A program made the translations under genes and the position numbers. Below, in pieces: positions 1-13,297 of a stretch of DNA of 64,000 nt. The notes below the pieces were generated by a model. That model saw nothing but the letters and a program-made list of their open reading frames with translations. It ran no database searches and was not told where the DNA came from. Origin of the DNA: Guyanagaster necrorhizus (taxonomy: Eukaryota; Basidiomycota; Agaricomycetes; Agaricales; Physalacriaceae); contig NW_025064908.1 of NCBI RefSeq assembly GCF_019112545.1, forward strand, positions 376,515 through 440,514, in the 5' to 3' direction. Positions within the stretch are counted from its first letter, which is position 1, and every line of letters starts with the position of its first letter.

Positions 1-601
1 ATCCTCGCGGACGTTGGTGCCGCCAACACAGGCATGGCACTCGATGTTCATGTAGTCGCCGAGTGCGATGACGACTTTTTGGATCTGCTGAGCGAGTTCC
101 CGGGTAGGGGCGAGGATAAGCGCCTGGGTGCCCTTGACAGACATATCGAGCTGCTGAAGGATAGAAATAGAGAAAGTCGCAGTCTTTCCGGTACCGGACT
201 GGGCCTGGGCAATGACATCGTGACCTTTGACGACTGGGACGATAGCTCGCTGCTGAATTGCTGAAGGGCGCTCGAAACTAAAGCAGAAAGGGAAATAGAA
301 GGAGGAAAATGTGAGAAAAGGGCTATTGGCGCTGTCGTTGACGAGGAGGAAATCCCTACTGACCCGTACGCATATACACCACGGAGCAGCTCCGGTTTCA
401 GATCCATGTTATCGAAGCTATCAAGCTGATCAGTACGAACAATTCCTTCCCCTGCTCGCTATTGATGCTCACTTGTCGACAACCTGGTCCCAGTTGGACT
501 CGATCTCGTTCTCGGCGACATCTTGGAGAGTATCTTCACTGCAGAGCGATGGTCATCATTACAGCCGCTGCCCGGGAAATAACGACAACGTACGCTGACA
601 T
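1..601 (-). CDS. TIF1: eIF4A, DEAD-box RNA helicase (5' part, runs off the left edge)
   Basis: This is the N-terminal part of translation initiation factor 4A, the ATP-dependent RNA helicase of the cap-binding eIF4F complex, which unwinds mRNA 5' leaders in the cytoplasm. Spliced exons are about 601-594, 538-473, 417-364 and 277-1. The first coding exon is only 8 nt (ATGTCAGC), and the frame closes exactly across all three introns. The protein starts [20 protein letters not shown]. It then shows the aromatic residue upstream of the Q motif ([14 protein letters not shown]), motif I (AQSGTGKT) and motif Ia (PTRELAQQI), and reaches the GG motif region ([10 protein letters not shown]) at the window edge. 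The near-identity to the eIF4A consensus separates it from the related helicase FAL1. The rest of the gene (DEAD, SAT and helicase C-terminal domain) lies outside. Confidence 0.95.
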
Positions 602-2580
602 GCTCTAATATGTTTTTATGGGTCGACCTGCACTGTAACAAAGTCGACGGTAGCGGGAGAAAGATTGATGGCGGTAAAGCAGTAGAAAGTTGCAAAGGAT
701 ATAACAGCAAAAGAATTTTTGGGCTCGGATACCGGAGCTTTTCACCGTGGGAACCGTATCCTCATTTGGGAAAGGAACATGGCTTTCGGGTGGCGCGCCG
801 GCAAATGCCTTGCGAACATTTCCTTCGCTAATGCGTGATAATAGCTCTCAGTATCTCATTGGATTCATTCAAGATGTCTTCGAAAAAGTCGACCTATCGC
901 ATATTTTTCTGTCTGCTGCAAGCCATTTTTGTGGATTCCGAACTGTGATCCGATAGGACATGTGAACGTGCTTCCCCCGTCTACCGGAGCGTCACTGAGT
1001 GTTTACTTACCGAGTTGCATTCAAGCTCATACTTGATATTTGTATGACACAAATCTCTTCCTATGCTTTCCAGACAGGTAACGAGCTTATAAGCTGAGTT
1101 GATCTCGAATCACTCATGATTGACAATCAATTCATTTTCTATCCCTCGTTGATACTGATGCTTTCATCGATTTTTACCAAGATTTCTATTGAAAAATCAG
1201 GCTCATCCCATAAAATAAGGAAGAACGCAGTACATACGCGGTACTGCAGTGGCCAAATACTGCCGGAAAGGTGGGTGCCCGCAGCGAACATCAACCGCTC
1301 TTCAATGCCTCTACAAAGCTTGAAGACAACAAGTTGACCGGAAAGCATCAAGCTCGCGAACACAGGAAATTCTGGTGGCAGTGATAACGATAGAGAACGA
1401 GCTCAGTCACGGCAGCCACATCAGAGGAAATTAGACACACGGCATAGTGAACATGAGTCAAAAAAAAAAAGACGCAATGGGCCCCTAGACATTGGGCGAA
1501 GACATTAGACCATCTCCGAATCGGAGCGCGACGGAGGTCTTTCTTATTTCAATACTTCTTCAGAATAGCACACAGCAAGATTCGCAGAACCAGACTCACG
1601 AGTCACCTAGCATTAGTAGGGCTGAAATTTCGCACGTTACTAAGGACCTGGCTTCTAGTTCATAAGGCAGAGAGAAAAACTACACGTAAAACGAAGGGTG
1701 CCGGAGCTCTCCACTGAACGAGAATAAGGTAAGCAACAGCCATGTATACCGTCCAAGTTCCTTCTTCGCGTCCAGTTAATGACATCAAGGGGACGCAAGG
1801 CTTTGTTTGGATGCTGTTTTTGTTCTAGATGTACCAGTCAATCTGAGTTATGGTTACGGCGACGATCCCACAGCACCCTTTTTTTTCAATCAGCGCTGCT
1901 GTGGGAAGAAAAATTTCAAAGTCGATCCAAAATGAGCCTGTTCCGCCTCGGATAATGGCCACGCGAAGCATAAAAATCACGCATGGAGCAGAGCTCGTTG
2001 CTCTTTTCCCATCACCGTCAACTGTATCCAAGTACTTTTTTACGAAGCACTATCGGCGCTCAGAAACCATTGTCTGTCAAATCTCTGACCTGTGTTAGTA
2101 CTTCCTTGATCTCAGTCAATGATATACTGAGGACTGAGCTGGGCTCGATGATGTCCGCCTAGCCCGAGTCAACCTGAGTCAACCTGAGTCGACGTCTAAA
2201 ACAAATAATCGGTCAATGTGGCGGTGGCCTCATGCTCAAAAATGATCACACCTATGCTTTATGGCTCAAAGGTATCAGCTGGGAGTAATATATTTTCCTT
2301 CGCTCCTGCACGATTATTGCTCGCGGCTTCCTCGCTGGCTTCAAACAGGTCCCTTCTTCCACGTTCAACGTCATCTCTTCTGTTAATTCCGCTCTGTTGG
2401 CCTGCAGTTATCTCCTGGTTCATACTCGCCCGATTCGCAGAACACAATACTTCATGGTGGCTTCGCTCTGTTGTCTGATGTCCAAGGCTGTGATTGTATC
2501 TAAAATGGATGTTCCCTTGTCACTTCCCCGTTTATCATGACATGACAGTAGGCGCCCAGTTTGTTCCTGTCCACCCAGAT
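602..2580. other. Intergenic stretch without a supported gene
   Basis: No conserved reading frame was recognised on either strand. A short direct repeat lies near 2165-2192, where a 10-nt unit (gagtcaacct) occurs twice in tandem plus a diverged third copy. The left end presumably carries the promoter of the eIF4A gene, the right end that of the ABC transporter. Confidence 0.6.
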
Positions 2581-2589
2581 GAGTAGTAT

Positions 2590-2597
2590 TATATAAG
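2590..2597 (+). promoter_or_regulatory. Probable TATA box of the ABC transporter gene
   Basis: The sequence TATATAAG stands 70 nt before the chosen ATG at 2667. It is followed by a pyrimidine-rich leader (ctcagtcactctccc) typical of fungal transcription starts. Confidence 0.5.
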
Positions 2598-2666
2598 GAA
2601 CTGCCCCATCTCTTCTATTAGCTTTCACAGACATTACCTCTCAGTCACTCTCCCTTGGTATCCCCC

Positions 2667-5331
2667 ATGGAAAATAAATCTGGCGCGAACCCAAAGTCCT
2701 CTGATCGCTCTAACGGTCAGGACTTGGCCACTCTAAAACTGGGCGTGTGGCGCTTGGTGATGCTCAAGTCTGACTCCTTCGATATCGCGAAGAATATACG
2801 GGACGTATTCTCTGCAATACTTCTGTTCCTTAGGATGATCTCGGAGATATATGCTTTGGCTCCTCTGCTCTCGACGTTCTATGTGATGGTGGAATTATTG
2901 GGCCTGTGCTCGCTGCTGGGAACTGAATCTACCTTGACACTATACCTAACAAGCCGGTTGCTGAAGAGCGTGGGTACCTTTACTCTTTGGAATCATTCAT
3001 TGACTGAAAGTCTTCTTATAGATTGAGACTGGGATCGCCGAGGGAACAGCAAATTTTGAACAGATAGCCACAATTCTTTTAATCCAATTGTGTTGGATCA
3101 TTGTCGCGGCATCCTTGAGCTGGTACCAGTAAGGATTCTCCGCCTCTGCAGCTTCATGACTATCTCACGCATCCCTCCCCTAGCCACTACGTTAAAAATA
3201 GTCTACAACACCACGTGGAAGCGCACTACACGTTGATCCGCATGAAAGGTGATTATGCTTGAATTGCCTTCATAGACCTTTCATTACGCCGTTCTCTTTG
3301 TAGTCCAACTGGATAAGCACAGATTTCTGGACGCGAAAGGTAAATCTTCAACCCCCATTCAGACACCGTTAACAATTCACGGTTAATACCACTGGCAGGG
3401 AATCGGGACTACGGAAACCAGTCAGCCTGGTTCTCCTTCTCAGCAATGCTATCCTTCTTCTCTACCATCACGTCCATGTGTGCCAATTTCATCCTTATTG
3501 TTCGGACTTCTCGTGAATTGGGCCACCCTTTGTTCGCTCTGGCGTGTATCCTCAAGCCACTGTACGATAGCTCCTACACCCATATCTTATGGGGCTTCGG
3601 TAAGCACGTCGGTTTTAGAATCCTCTTCTTGCCTTTGACAATTAAACAAAGACTATTTCTACCACGTGGAGAATAAGGACTTCATTCACATGCAAGCCGT
3701 GGCTTCTCTTACTGAAGAAGACCATCGCTCGGAGGTTCTTGCCGGTGGTCTTTCTGACTATATCATTGCAGGTGAGATTTAATCGCTTTCTACCGTGTAT
3801 AATGTCCATCATGATATTGTAAACGACCGTTCAGAATATGCCAAATCGTCAAACCGAGTCGGCAATCTTCCAACGGCTCGGCCCGAAAGCCAATATGGTC
3901 TACCTTCGACACCGTTCCCGGATATTCTATCTGCTCTTCTGGGAAGGGCGCCCATCGTGAGTCAAGCACTTCCGTAGCTGACAAAAGTTTCTTATCGAAT
4001 TGAAGATGTATCTGGCTTTGTTCGCCATTGTTAATCCATCAGTGTTCTCTGTGACGACATTCGCCATTTTGCAGCAATATTCAGCGAACCTCCAATTGTC
4101 GTTGAAGTTTCTTCTCAATGGAATTAGGCAATTCAGACATGAGTGCCAGCAGATAACTAGCTTGTACGATTCATTGAAGATGCCCGCAGCACTATCCGAC
4201 GGTTACCTCGCGTATCCACCGCGCTCAGGATCCAAATCTGAGAAAGTGCAATCGGAGGTTTCACGAGGGATGTCCTTCGATGTACGGTACGTGTGTGACC
4301 ACTGGCGAGTATCTCAAGAAACTCAACCCCCACCCCCCGTTACAGAGAAGTGTGCTTTTCCTACCCCAACGGAACCTCTGCTTTGACAAACGTCTCACTC
4401 TCCATCAAGTCTGGGCAGCTCGTCGCCATAGTCGGAACCAACGGCAGTGGAAAGTCTACTCTGATGAAGCTCTTGACTAGGATGGTCGAACCGACATCAG
4501 GAACCATTCTTGTCGACGGGAATAACATGGCGGACTACAGGCTATCGGATTTTCGACAAGCAACTGCCAGCTTTATGCAAGACCACGGAATCTTCCCTCT
4601 GTCTTTCTTGGAGAACATATGTATGGGCAATGTAGATGCTGTTGGCTGCGACGACGACGAGGTCATGGACGCTGTCCGCAAGGGAGGCGCCGAAGACATT
4701 TTGACCGGTCTGGCTGAAGGACAAGATACTGTGCTTGGTGGACCTAATGACTACCGGTTTGGCGCATTCTCTATGAACGAAGATGATGATGACGACGACG
4801 ACAAGAAACCAAATCCATTGCTTGCTAGATGGGAAGGACTTCCGCAGGCCGTCCTAACATCAGGTGGAGAGAAGCAAAGGATCATTGCGTGAGTATACCA
4901 AGCTGTCAGGGACGTCATTGTCCTCACCCGTTTATCTCATGCAGCGCTCGCACTTTTATGCGCTTCAACTCTGGAAAGGTCAGCTTCGTAGCTGTGGACG
5001 AAGCGAGCTCAGCGATCGATGCCGCGGGGGAGATGCAACTTTTCGATAATCTGATCAAAGAAAGGAAAGCGAAAACGTTGGTCATCGTAACCCACCGTTT
5101 CGGTCCCGTAACACGTCAGGCTGATCTCATATTGTGAGCGTTGGTTCGTCTGAAAATAGTGGAACTTTGTTCTCATATGGTATGGTTTGTAGGTGTATGA
5201 AAGACGGGACTTTATGCGAGTCTGGACGACATGACGAACTCCTTGCATTGGGTGGAGAGTACGCCAAACTATATACCATACAGGCTGGCGCCTTTACCAC
5301 TGTCGACGTTGATGGAGACTCGAACGCCTGA
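2667..5331 (+). CDS. Half-size ABC transporter (ABCB-like, one membrane part and one ATPase domain)
   Basis: An ATP-driven membrane transporter; the substrate is unknown. The ATG at 2667 (MENKSGANPK) is the first in frame after a TATA box. About ten short introns can be placed (for example 2971-3021 and 3128-3183), and the frame stays open across them. The N-terminal half contains hydrophobic stretches but is poorly conserved. The nucleotide-binding domain is clear: Walker A GTNGSGKST (near 4435), Q-loop FMQDHG, signature LTSGGEKQR, Walker B VSFVAVDEASSAID and switch histidine VIVTHRF. An acidic run of eight aspartate/glutamate residues (near 4780-4800) is inserted between Q-loop and signature. 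Family members work as homo- or heterodimers because only one ATPase domain is present. The intron ending just before 3990 is the least certain junction. Confidence 0.8.
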
Positions 5332-6326
5332 GGTGAGAGATATGATTTCTTTTTTTTAATGCCTGTTCCTGCTACATGTAAATACTGGACTCCTGAACAC
5401 CACCCCTGACAGTTTAGTTATGCACGGATTTTTAAGTTCGAAACTTGTCGTCCCCGTGGTCCATTGTCCGTATACATGAAGGAGGTGCTCGTACCAAGCT
5501 GGCTGGAGTATTTAGACTAGGCTGATGAATGGACGGGAGACGGTTCACTGTCGGCCCATGTTTCGCACTCTTTTCTTCTCTAAAACTCGGATTAAATTTG
5601 CTTTTTTACTACACGAGACTGTCATCGTGACGTTCTCTGCAGATTTCGAGACTATGTTATTGCAACTGCTAAGCTATCCTGCAAGCCTCCCCATGTCTTT
5701 GCTTGTTCGGGTGCCACCAGGCTTCACACGCCATTTTTCTCCTAGAAGGTCTCGTTCGAAGCTATCTTTTTTGTTTAACAGCAAAAGCTTGTACATATAA
5801 GTTTCCGTTTCCTAGCCAATTTCGATGTTTCCGAAGGACACAAGTTCGTACCTTGAATTGATCAGATGTTAACAGATCTAGACCGTAGGGTAATAGAGGG
5901 CAATCTAGGGATAATTGAATGGAATTGATGATAACCCTACGGCATCGAGTTCTACAATCACGTTACATATAGTTTATCATAACTGGACACGCTCATGAGT
6001 CCCAGTTGTCTGTCACGGTCTTTTCCTCCTCGAGGCTGCTTGTGGGATATGGTATCGCACTGAGCGTGGACGGCGTAATGCATTTCTGGCTTTCTCATAA
6101 CCGGTACCGCTTGTTCGATTCAACCCTGGGCGATGATACATCTATAGATCTCTTCGAAGGGCTAACTTGCCTCGATCGAGGGTTCGATCGTTCTGATGAC
6201 AAGTCCGCAGTATTATACAAGGACCCACTGATAAAGCCAGGAGTTAGGGATACCTTTTCGTTGCGGCAGTCAAGGTATTATTATTATATATACAAAGATC
6301 CGTGCACGGTGATCTATGTCAGGCGC
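5332..6326. other. Intergenic stretch, nothing recognised
   Basis: Non-coding by inspection. It serves as the 3' flank of both the ABC transporter and the phosphotransferase gene (convergent pair). A short inverted motif (gatcgagggttcgatc) lies near 6174-6190; it has no flanking features that would make it a gene. Confidence 0.5.
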
Positions 6327-7643
6327 TCAATATGTACCCGACAAGGATAAGTATGGAGCAGGGAGTAGTAGGCTAGGATTAATGCCACTATAGATTGCGT
6401 GATCATTCAAGGTTCGCAGAGGCTGCAGGTCCTGTCCTATCGCCTTTGCCCAAGCAGGAACGTTCGCTATGATACGGTTCATTATCACGGTGAGCAGGTG
6501 CTTCCTCTCTTCGTCTGTCACTGACAGCGGCGGGAAGCTGAAATTGGGATTCGCGGCCCACATCGGAACAGCACGAGCGGCTTCCCAGTCAACAACAGTC
6601 ACTATCTTCGTTGGGTCAGTCCGGCTGACTAGAATATTACGTGGCGCAAAGTCTATGTGCTCAAGGACGATGGGCAGATCGTCAAGTTGAGAAGCAAAGT
6701 CGAAGTTCTGGACGCTAGATACGACACCGTTGACGAAACGCTGTTTCTGGTTTGCGTCGTCTGAGGGTGCCTCCAAAAAATCCAGATCACGTCGCGCAGT
6801 CGCGAGGATCCAATCCTTCGCATTCGAAAATGGGCCACATTTTTCGAGTCGCGGTGGGGAGATGGAAGTCTTTCGGTTGGACGCTAGACGTGTCATGGGT
6901 CCGATGTAAAATTCTCCGCTCTCATTCTCGTACAAACTTCCAATGGAATGGAAGGTGACGCCGATTATCTGTGCCCACACATCCGCGATGGCTACACAAA
7001 CCTCTTCGCGGTGCTTGGCATCGAGGGACCTCCATACCGTAGAGAGATTATCGCCGTCTATCTATCCTTGTCTTGGTAAGCCTACCCAGATATCGGCATG
7101 TCGGAACTTACATATTCCATGATCATCCACTCACCCCCGACAGCTCCGTCGGCGTCGACGTCATGATATAAAATACCAGGGACCGGGATTTTAGTTTTCG
7201 ATTTTAAAAAACGTAAGGTGGCGACCTGGTTTCAAATCAGCAAACGTTTGAATAGGTCATAGCCTAGATTGTGGCGTACCTCTGAGCGCATAGCCAGAGG
7301 GGAGGTCATTCCGCAGCCAGCATGCTTCAGAATGGACCATTGAACTCGGATGAACACCTTTTGCGCCTTGTTCATATGTGCAATATAGGTCTGAAACAGT
7401 TTCAGTGAAAGGACGCTTTTACGCCTTTGCGGTGAAGGGCGCACCATATGATTTCCGCCTTTCCGTCAACACGAGGTTAATACCAAAAACATGCTCGACG
7501 ACGACTAGGTACGTACATTGTTCAAAGGGATCGAGTTTCACGCACTCGTCCGAGAGCTGTTTCTCGATACGTGATTTAAGCGCTACCTCGTCTACCGAGG
7601 ATTTTGCGCTTGGGCTCGAAGGGAAGGGAGGGCTGAACGTCAT
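6327..7643 (-). CDS. Aminoglycoside-phosphotransferase-like kinase (APH family)
   Basis: A protein-kinase-like fold enzyme expected to phosphorylate a small molecule. Many Agaricomycetes carry families of such genes, and their substrates are mostly unknown. Exon 1 starts at 7643 (MTFSPPFPSSPS). A second exon near 7363-7273 gives the segment LRNDLPSGYALR. A third near 7225-7110 gives VATLRFLKSKTKIPVP and ends in GGEWMIMEY. The long last exon begins at 7061 (IDGDNLSTVWRSL). The catalytic loop is HIDFAPRNILV (near residues 200-210 of the spliced product) and the metal-binding Asp lies in VVDWEAA, both as expected for APH/choline-kinase relatives. The junction between exons 2 and 3 is one base out of phase with the only canonical donor and acceptor I can see (AGAG|gtacgc and ccag|GTCGCC). 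Either a splice site is misread or the gene carries a small defect. Confidence 0.75.
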
Positions 7644-8240
7644 GGTGGTGGTTCAAAAGATGAACTCGTGTTTTATACACCGGCGGTCGGTAGGGGCATT
7701 ATTCGGTTATTGTTCTATCGCAGAACACGATGTGATGGAGCCTATTCCCCGGGGACACGATTCCCGGCCGTGAAGTTTTCAAGAATATTACGGTTATTCC
7801 TATATTGGGACCATACAACATTTACTGCCAGCGGCTCCGCATCGTCGTTTCAAGGGGTTGATTTAAAGATATATATGGTAATTTGACGGTCCTCTGTGCA
7901 GAAAGCGCCACTGGAGATGCAGGGTACAAGTACGTGGATATATATGCACCGTCGCTCCGCACTCGAGGATATACACATAAGCATTAATTGATAGGGGCTG
8001 GCTGAACTGAACCATCAAGGTTCATATACAAAAACGCATAGCATGTACAAAACATCTTCAAAACTGCCAAGAACAAGGTTAGGTATTTGTAGTACAACGA
8101 ACAGCGTTATTCTTACCAAACATCGATGGCCGACGTTAAAGAGGGTTTACCCTTATCACTTCGGATTATAAGGCTTCCAAAAAGCGGTCGTTCTTCCCGG
8201 TACAGGCTAATAAAAATAAGTCATGAACCCGAAGTGTGAC
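7644..8240. other. Intergenic stretch, upstream of the phosphotransferase gene
   Basis: No coding potential was recognised. The region is AT-rich between 7840 and 8050. It presumably holds the phosphotransferase promoter on its left side. Confidence 0.45.
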
Positions 8241-8246
8241 AAAGCA

Positions 8247-9142
8247 CTAAAAGCTCACGCAAGTGCCTTGAGAGATGTTGTCTATTGCCAATGCATTAGC
8301 AGAAGTGACAGCGTATCGAAGCCAGAAAGACTCACGGTCCTGGAGACACTCGAAGGTGAACATTGTCGGTCTTCCGTTCACTCTGATCCAGTGAACACAG
8401 TATTCTCCCTTCACCCAGCTCGTCTTCGTCCCTGCCATATCCCAGATGTGTGTAACTTCGCCTGGAGCCATCGAGAAAAACAGTGAATGTAAGATTGCGG
8501 GAGATGATTGGGTCTGTAGTTGCGAGCAATCCGGAAGTAAAAATTTCAGGTCTTTTATATGTGGGTGGCTTTGCAGGGTGTTGCAGGGCCTGCACCAGTG
8601 CACGGGCACAGATCCGACCCTTTGGTTACCCCGAACACGTCATCCTTGTTGCACGGAATGTCAATCTGTTTTGTTAGAAACATGCCTCTCACACATTCCT
8701 AGCGACTCACATATGAAAATGTCCTATATGACTCAATCGTAATGCGTTGCTTCTCCTGGACGGCGTTGAAGGCAAAAAGGATTTCAATATACAGCTCCTT
8801 TTCGTCAAATCCTGTCCTAGGCAAGTGTCTCCGATCACACGGCTGAAACCCAGATCCTTGGACAATGGACGACTATCTCAAATCGGGCGACAATCGTCAA
8901 AATATGGGAAGAAAATTAGAGGTCGCCATAGTGACCTTCAGGAAAATTTTTTTTCTTTTGGATCGCCGAAGAGACCCCTCGAGGAGACGAGTGGTTCCTA
9001 ATGAGATTTTTGATACCGTTCCAGAATCCAGACGGGCGAGCACCCCCGCAGTTGTCAATGAAATTTTAATTCGAACAAGCAGTGGACGCGTCATCGACAT
9101 AGATATGTAATTGGCGACCCCGAGTTCGGAACATGGGCCCAA
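8247..9142 (-). pseudogene. Coding-like scraps of an unknown minus-strand gene
   Basis: Three minus-strand pieces look like former exons. One at about 8815-8712 reads TGFDEKELYIEILFAFNAVQ and ends at a good donor (tat|gtgagt). One near 8668-8565 contains IDIPCNKDDVFGVTKGSDLC. One near 8530-8330 contains NLTFTVFLDGSRRSYTHLGY. They lie in different frames and I could not join them into one continuous product. I do not recognise the family. A rapidly evolving gene whose introns I misplaced is an alternative to decay. Confidence 0.25.
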
Positions 9143-9149
9143 TGGCCTG

Positions 9150-12100
9150 CCTCCATCGTTCCCAGAACAGAAAGAGACTTGCTAAACAAACATGATGGAA
9201 GCGCCGGGTGGTGGAGGTCAAATGTGGCGATAACGTTCACTGCTCCTGATTAAGACATATCTGTCCGAAGAAAAGGCAATTGTCCGCGATACAGCTGGCA
9301 CCAAGAGCCACATCCGTATAAGCATGAGGTTGAGCAAAGAGCCTCGTGAGTGGCGCACCCATCAGCGTGAATCGAGCGGGAGAACCCGGCATCATTTGCC
9401 TGAAAGTGCAATAAGTTGAATAATACAGAGGCATATTTCAGGAAGGTGGAAAAAAAAAAAAAGAAAGCTCAGGTACGCTTCTGTCAGTGTTATACAGGCC
9501 CGAAAATAATTGATGGATACAACGGGGCGGCGATGCCGCTTTGGTTGGCCTTGCATCGGAAATGAGTTACCTGACGCACTGCGTCGAATGCTGCAAGGAA
9601 CATTAAGGGGATAGATGCCGGTCCATGTGAAACCCATCATCATAATTATCTCGTTTATAGTTCCGGGTCTGCGGATTGGTGTCATGAGACAAGGTGAAGA
9701 TGCAACGCCGGTATACAGAAGACAAAGAGAAAAGAGTCGTTGCGGTCGGAATATTCCGCGGAATTTCCGATCGCAATTAGTTTCTCTGGTTTGGAGAGAC
9801 TAAACCATGCCTGTGGTACCACAGCTTTATTAAGGTAGTTTCCCGGTAATTTGCCTTGAACCTGAGGTGCAACGCCATGAAGTACGCAACGTTTTCTCTC
9901 CGATCTCTTCCTAACAGCTAGGACAATACCGAGATTGTTATCGGCCTCAGTCGAAGCGCATGGTGCCTTGCATCTAGTCCGCCCCAGTTACAGAGGGCAA
10001 CAGATAGTGGTGGAACACGCTGCTCCGGATCGTCGTCCTAACACTGGGAATGGCGGATACTGTCTCTCGGTGGTTCATTCACGTTCGGATATTGTTACAG
10101 AAAGATGACCCTAATGAAATGCGGACTGCTGACTCCAGTAAGCTTGATGACAGCGAATGCCACACGCTTGCCACACGCGCCTGCCAACATTTAGCGCTCA
10201 TGCCGCTCCCGTTGTAAGCGCGTGTTCAGAGAATACTCTCGTAAACACTTGTTTCACGTTGGGCGACTCCAGCTCGTACACCTAGACCCAAATTGGAGGA
10301 AATATGCAATGAGGGCAGTAGCGTAGCGCCTCTTTGTGGTTGTGGCTGTCGTTGCGATGGGACGAGGATTTTCAAAGGCGCGCGAGTCTATGGCGATATC
10401 GCCGCGGTGAAATTACATTGCTCTTTTGTGGAGGTGGCTGAAGCAACCGTTCCCAAACAAAGAGAGGCATGTTTCACAACCTAGAAGGAATTTCAGGTAT
10501 CCATCTCTTCAACCACGTTGTGCGCAATGTTACACCTTGGTCAACTGTTAGGATACCCTGTCAGAAGATGCTGTGGTAAGACAACGAGTCTAAGCCCAAA
10601 GGAAATTGCGTACATATGCTGGTCTTGAAACGATAACTCGGGCATGGGCATAAATATCTCTTTGACCGCTGTACGCAGTGGTTCCACCGAGTAACGAACG
10701 ATGTTTCTTTAGAAGATCTTCTCAAGGATATGCAACCAGCGCGGAAGTCCGCGATCGTCCAAGCCCGTCGCTGCTTCTTGTTCTTCGGTCAGCCATCGCA
10801 TGATCGTTGACGAGATGGAAGGTAGACCGAAGAGAAAATATGATTTTAGAAGATGAATTTGGCAAACAATGCAGGCATTGGCACACGAGGATCCCGTCGT
10901 GGCTCCGCTGAACAATGACTCCTTCCGCGAGCCGAAAAGTCGTTCTCGGGCAATCGTTCATGCGCAGAGTTTATCAGCGACTGATTGACTGTATCATAGA
11001 AGCGTCCCTGCGCGACAAGGAGACTATCAGAATCGGAGTTTTGAGGTCGAAAAGAGACAGTATCCCATGCGACCAATAGGAACCCTCATCGCGACTGTGT
11101 CTAGTTTGTCAAGGACAGTCACATCGGGCGGTTCTCTTCTGAGACACCGAAGCTAAATTATGAGGCTCGGGCATCCGTAGCATCAGCCTCAAAGAATCCT
11201 ATCTTGGTTACATCGCATGTCCGGGACAGCGGGCTGTGATATCAAGCGTGTTTCGGAGCCAGGGCAAAGGGATGATGAATATCAGTGCTAATAGACACTG
11301 CTTGCGGTCCCCGTTGGCTTAGACAGGCAGCACCGGTGAAGACAGCGGACAAAATTGTTAAGCCGTAAGGGACGGAACACCTGCGCTGCAGATCCTCTGT
11401 GGTAACTAACACTGGCATCACTTGAGGTCTGAACCGATGGCAACGTATCGTACTTACCGATAACGAAACCAGGTACTCCTTCGATATTTGCCAGCGGCAC
11501 AGGAATTCAGGACAAACCTAATGCCTGCCCTTGTCCGGAGCAACATTTAGTAGCCGCGACATTTGGGCCTTGATGACGTTGTCGCCAAGGTGGGCGGGCG
11601 TGTTTTGCCAATCTGCCCTGCACGGTAGCAGATTGCGCTGAACTAAATTTTTTTGAACGGAAATTTCACTACCAAGGCCGTAGGGTGAGATACGCTATCG
11701 ACGGCGGCGGTCCAGATCTAGCATCCAAGCCACGGTACCTATTTAGTCTTTAATAAAGAGCGTGTACGCTGAGGCCCCTTCAGACTTTGCCGCAGACAGT
11801 TGGTGCGCAGTCGCAGTCACGCCTTCGACCATGAGTCGGGAATATAATGACTCTCAGGCCCTCTGGCGGGACATGCCTGCAGTCGGACGGTGTTTCACCT
11901 GCTGCAACGGTCCAATGAGATGAAATGATAATCATGATATACGCCATCTGTGGTAACGTGGGCGAAAAACTGCAGCAAACTCAGATTCCTGCAGGCGACC
12001 GCCAGCCAGTTGAATCAGGCCAGAAAGCTTTACAAATACAACGATAAAGACGCACTTCAAATTCTGTGGCGTTTCGGCCAAATTTCTCTAAGTCGAGATT

Positions 12101-13290
12101 TTACAAGGGTCATCTCCAGTGTTTGGCCTGCAGAATCAAGGGATAGATTCATTGTAGCAGTTATGCAAAGATAAATACACACACACATTATACACAAGTT
12201 CAGATGTCGTTTTCGTGACCTTGCAGTGTTGTATGATTTCAGGAGGGTTAAAAACCAGTGCTAGCCAAAGACATTGCAAATATTTTTTGCTGGACTGAGA
12301 TGGTGGTAGCTGGAACTTGCTGGCGGTCAGTGCCCCTCGAGCGACCATATCGATATGCTCTTTACGGCCGGAAACTGCCCATGAGGAACTGCACGAGGTT
12401 GTTGCAGTTGAACGCTACTTCTCACAGACAGCCGAGATGAGCAGGGAGAGAATGAGAGAGCCACCATTGTATAGAGGTAAATGCGGTCAACTGTAATACA
12501 CAGATACAGGAAGAAGGAAAGAAATTCGCGTGGTGTGAATTTCAACGTTCACAGGGCGTTTGATCACGTGAATTGTATTCGCGGTTACCGGCCCGAGTCG
12601 TGATATGTTGCACGACGACCACCAACCTCTCGGCATTGCACTGTACAGAAACGCCCCGATGCCTTCGTTCAACTTATTATTCTTATAACCAGCAGAATGG
12701 CCCTCAACGTAGAGATAAGATAACATCGATGATGAGAATTCCGACTACGAGAAACAGGAATCCTGGGTTTTTGCTTGAACGATGGTGAACGTTTCGAATA
12801 CCGTTCTTTCACCCCCAACGGAATACAGACCAAGACTTAGAAGAGGACCACGTATTCTGCTTCTTGGAGTCAGCCATAGGCTCCAATAGCAAACGCGATT
12901 TCTCCTGCTTCTACATGATATTGATCTCTCATATGTCCGGGAACTTTGCCTTGAAGTTATATGTTTGAAAGCCCCATCGGATACAGTGCCTTCCCTTCCT
13001 ACAGAACGTGGAATAGAAGAATGCGTAAAAGTTCATGGCTCCCTCCCTCTCCTTCTGACCTTTTTACAGAGCAAAGGAGGATGACGGATCATTCAATAAG
13101 AGAAGCACGGTAAATAAATGAAGAGCTCAGACGCGTTGTCTTATGTCATCATCTTCTATTATTGTTCAATAGTTGAATCTGATTTCTGGTCGGTAGGTTC
13201 CGGGGTGCAAAGTCCTTGACTGGCATATCTCCTACTGCCAAAGTTGTCTTTTGATTTTTCAGGCCTGCGCATAGCTTGAAAAAGAGGCTT
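9150..13290. other. Gene-poor stretch of about 4 kb
   Basis: Only short, unconnected reading frames occur, on both strands, and none shows a recognisable domain. Unlike the island at 21.6-23.1 kb, CpG dinucleotides are frequent here, so this stretch does not look like methylated repeat DNA. A (ca)n-like run lies near 12175-12190. The stretch may be decayed genic or transposon DNA; I cannot assign an origin. Confidence 0.5.
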
Positions 13291-13297
13291 TCGAGTT

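Noticed and set aside
6174..6190. Box-B-like ggttcgatc as a tRNA gene
   Set aside because: No box A at a proper distance and no acceptor or anticodon stems.
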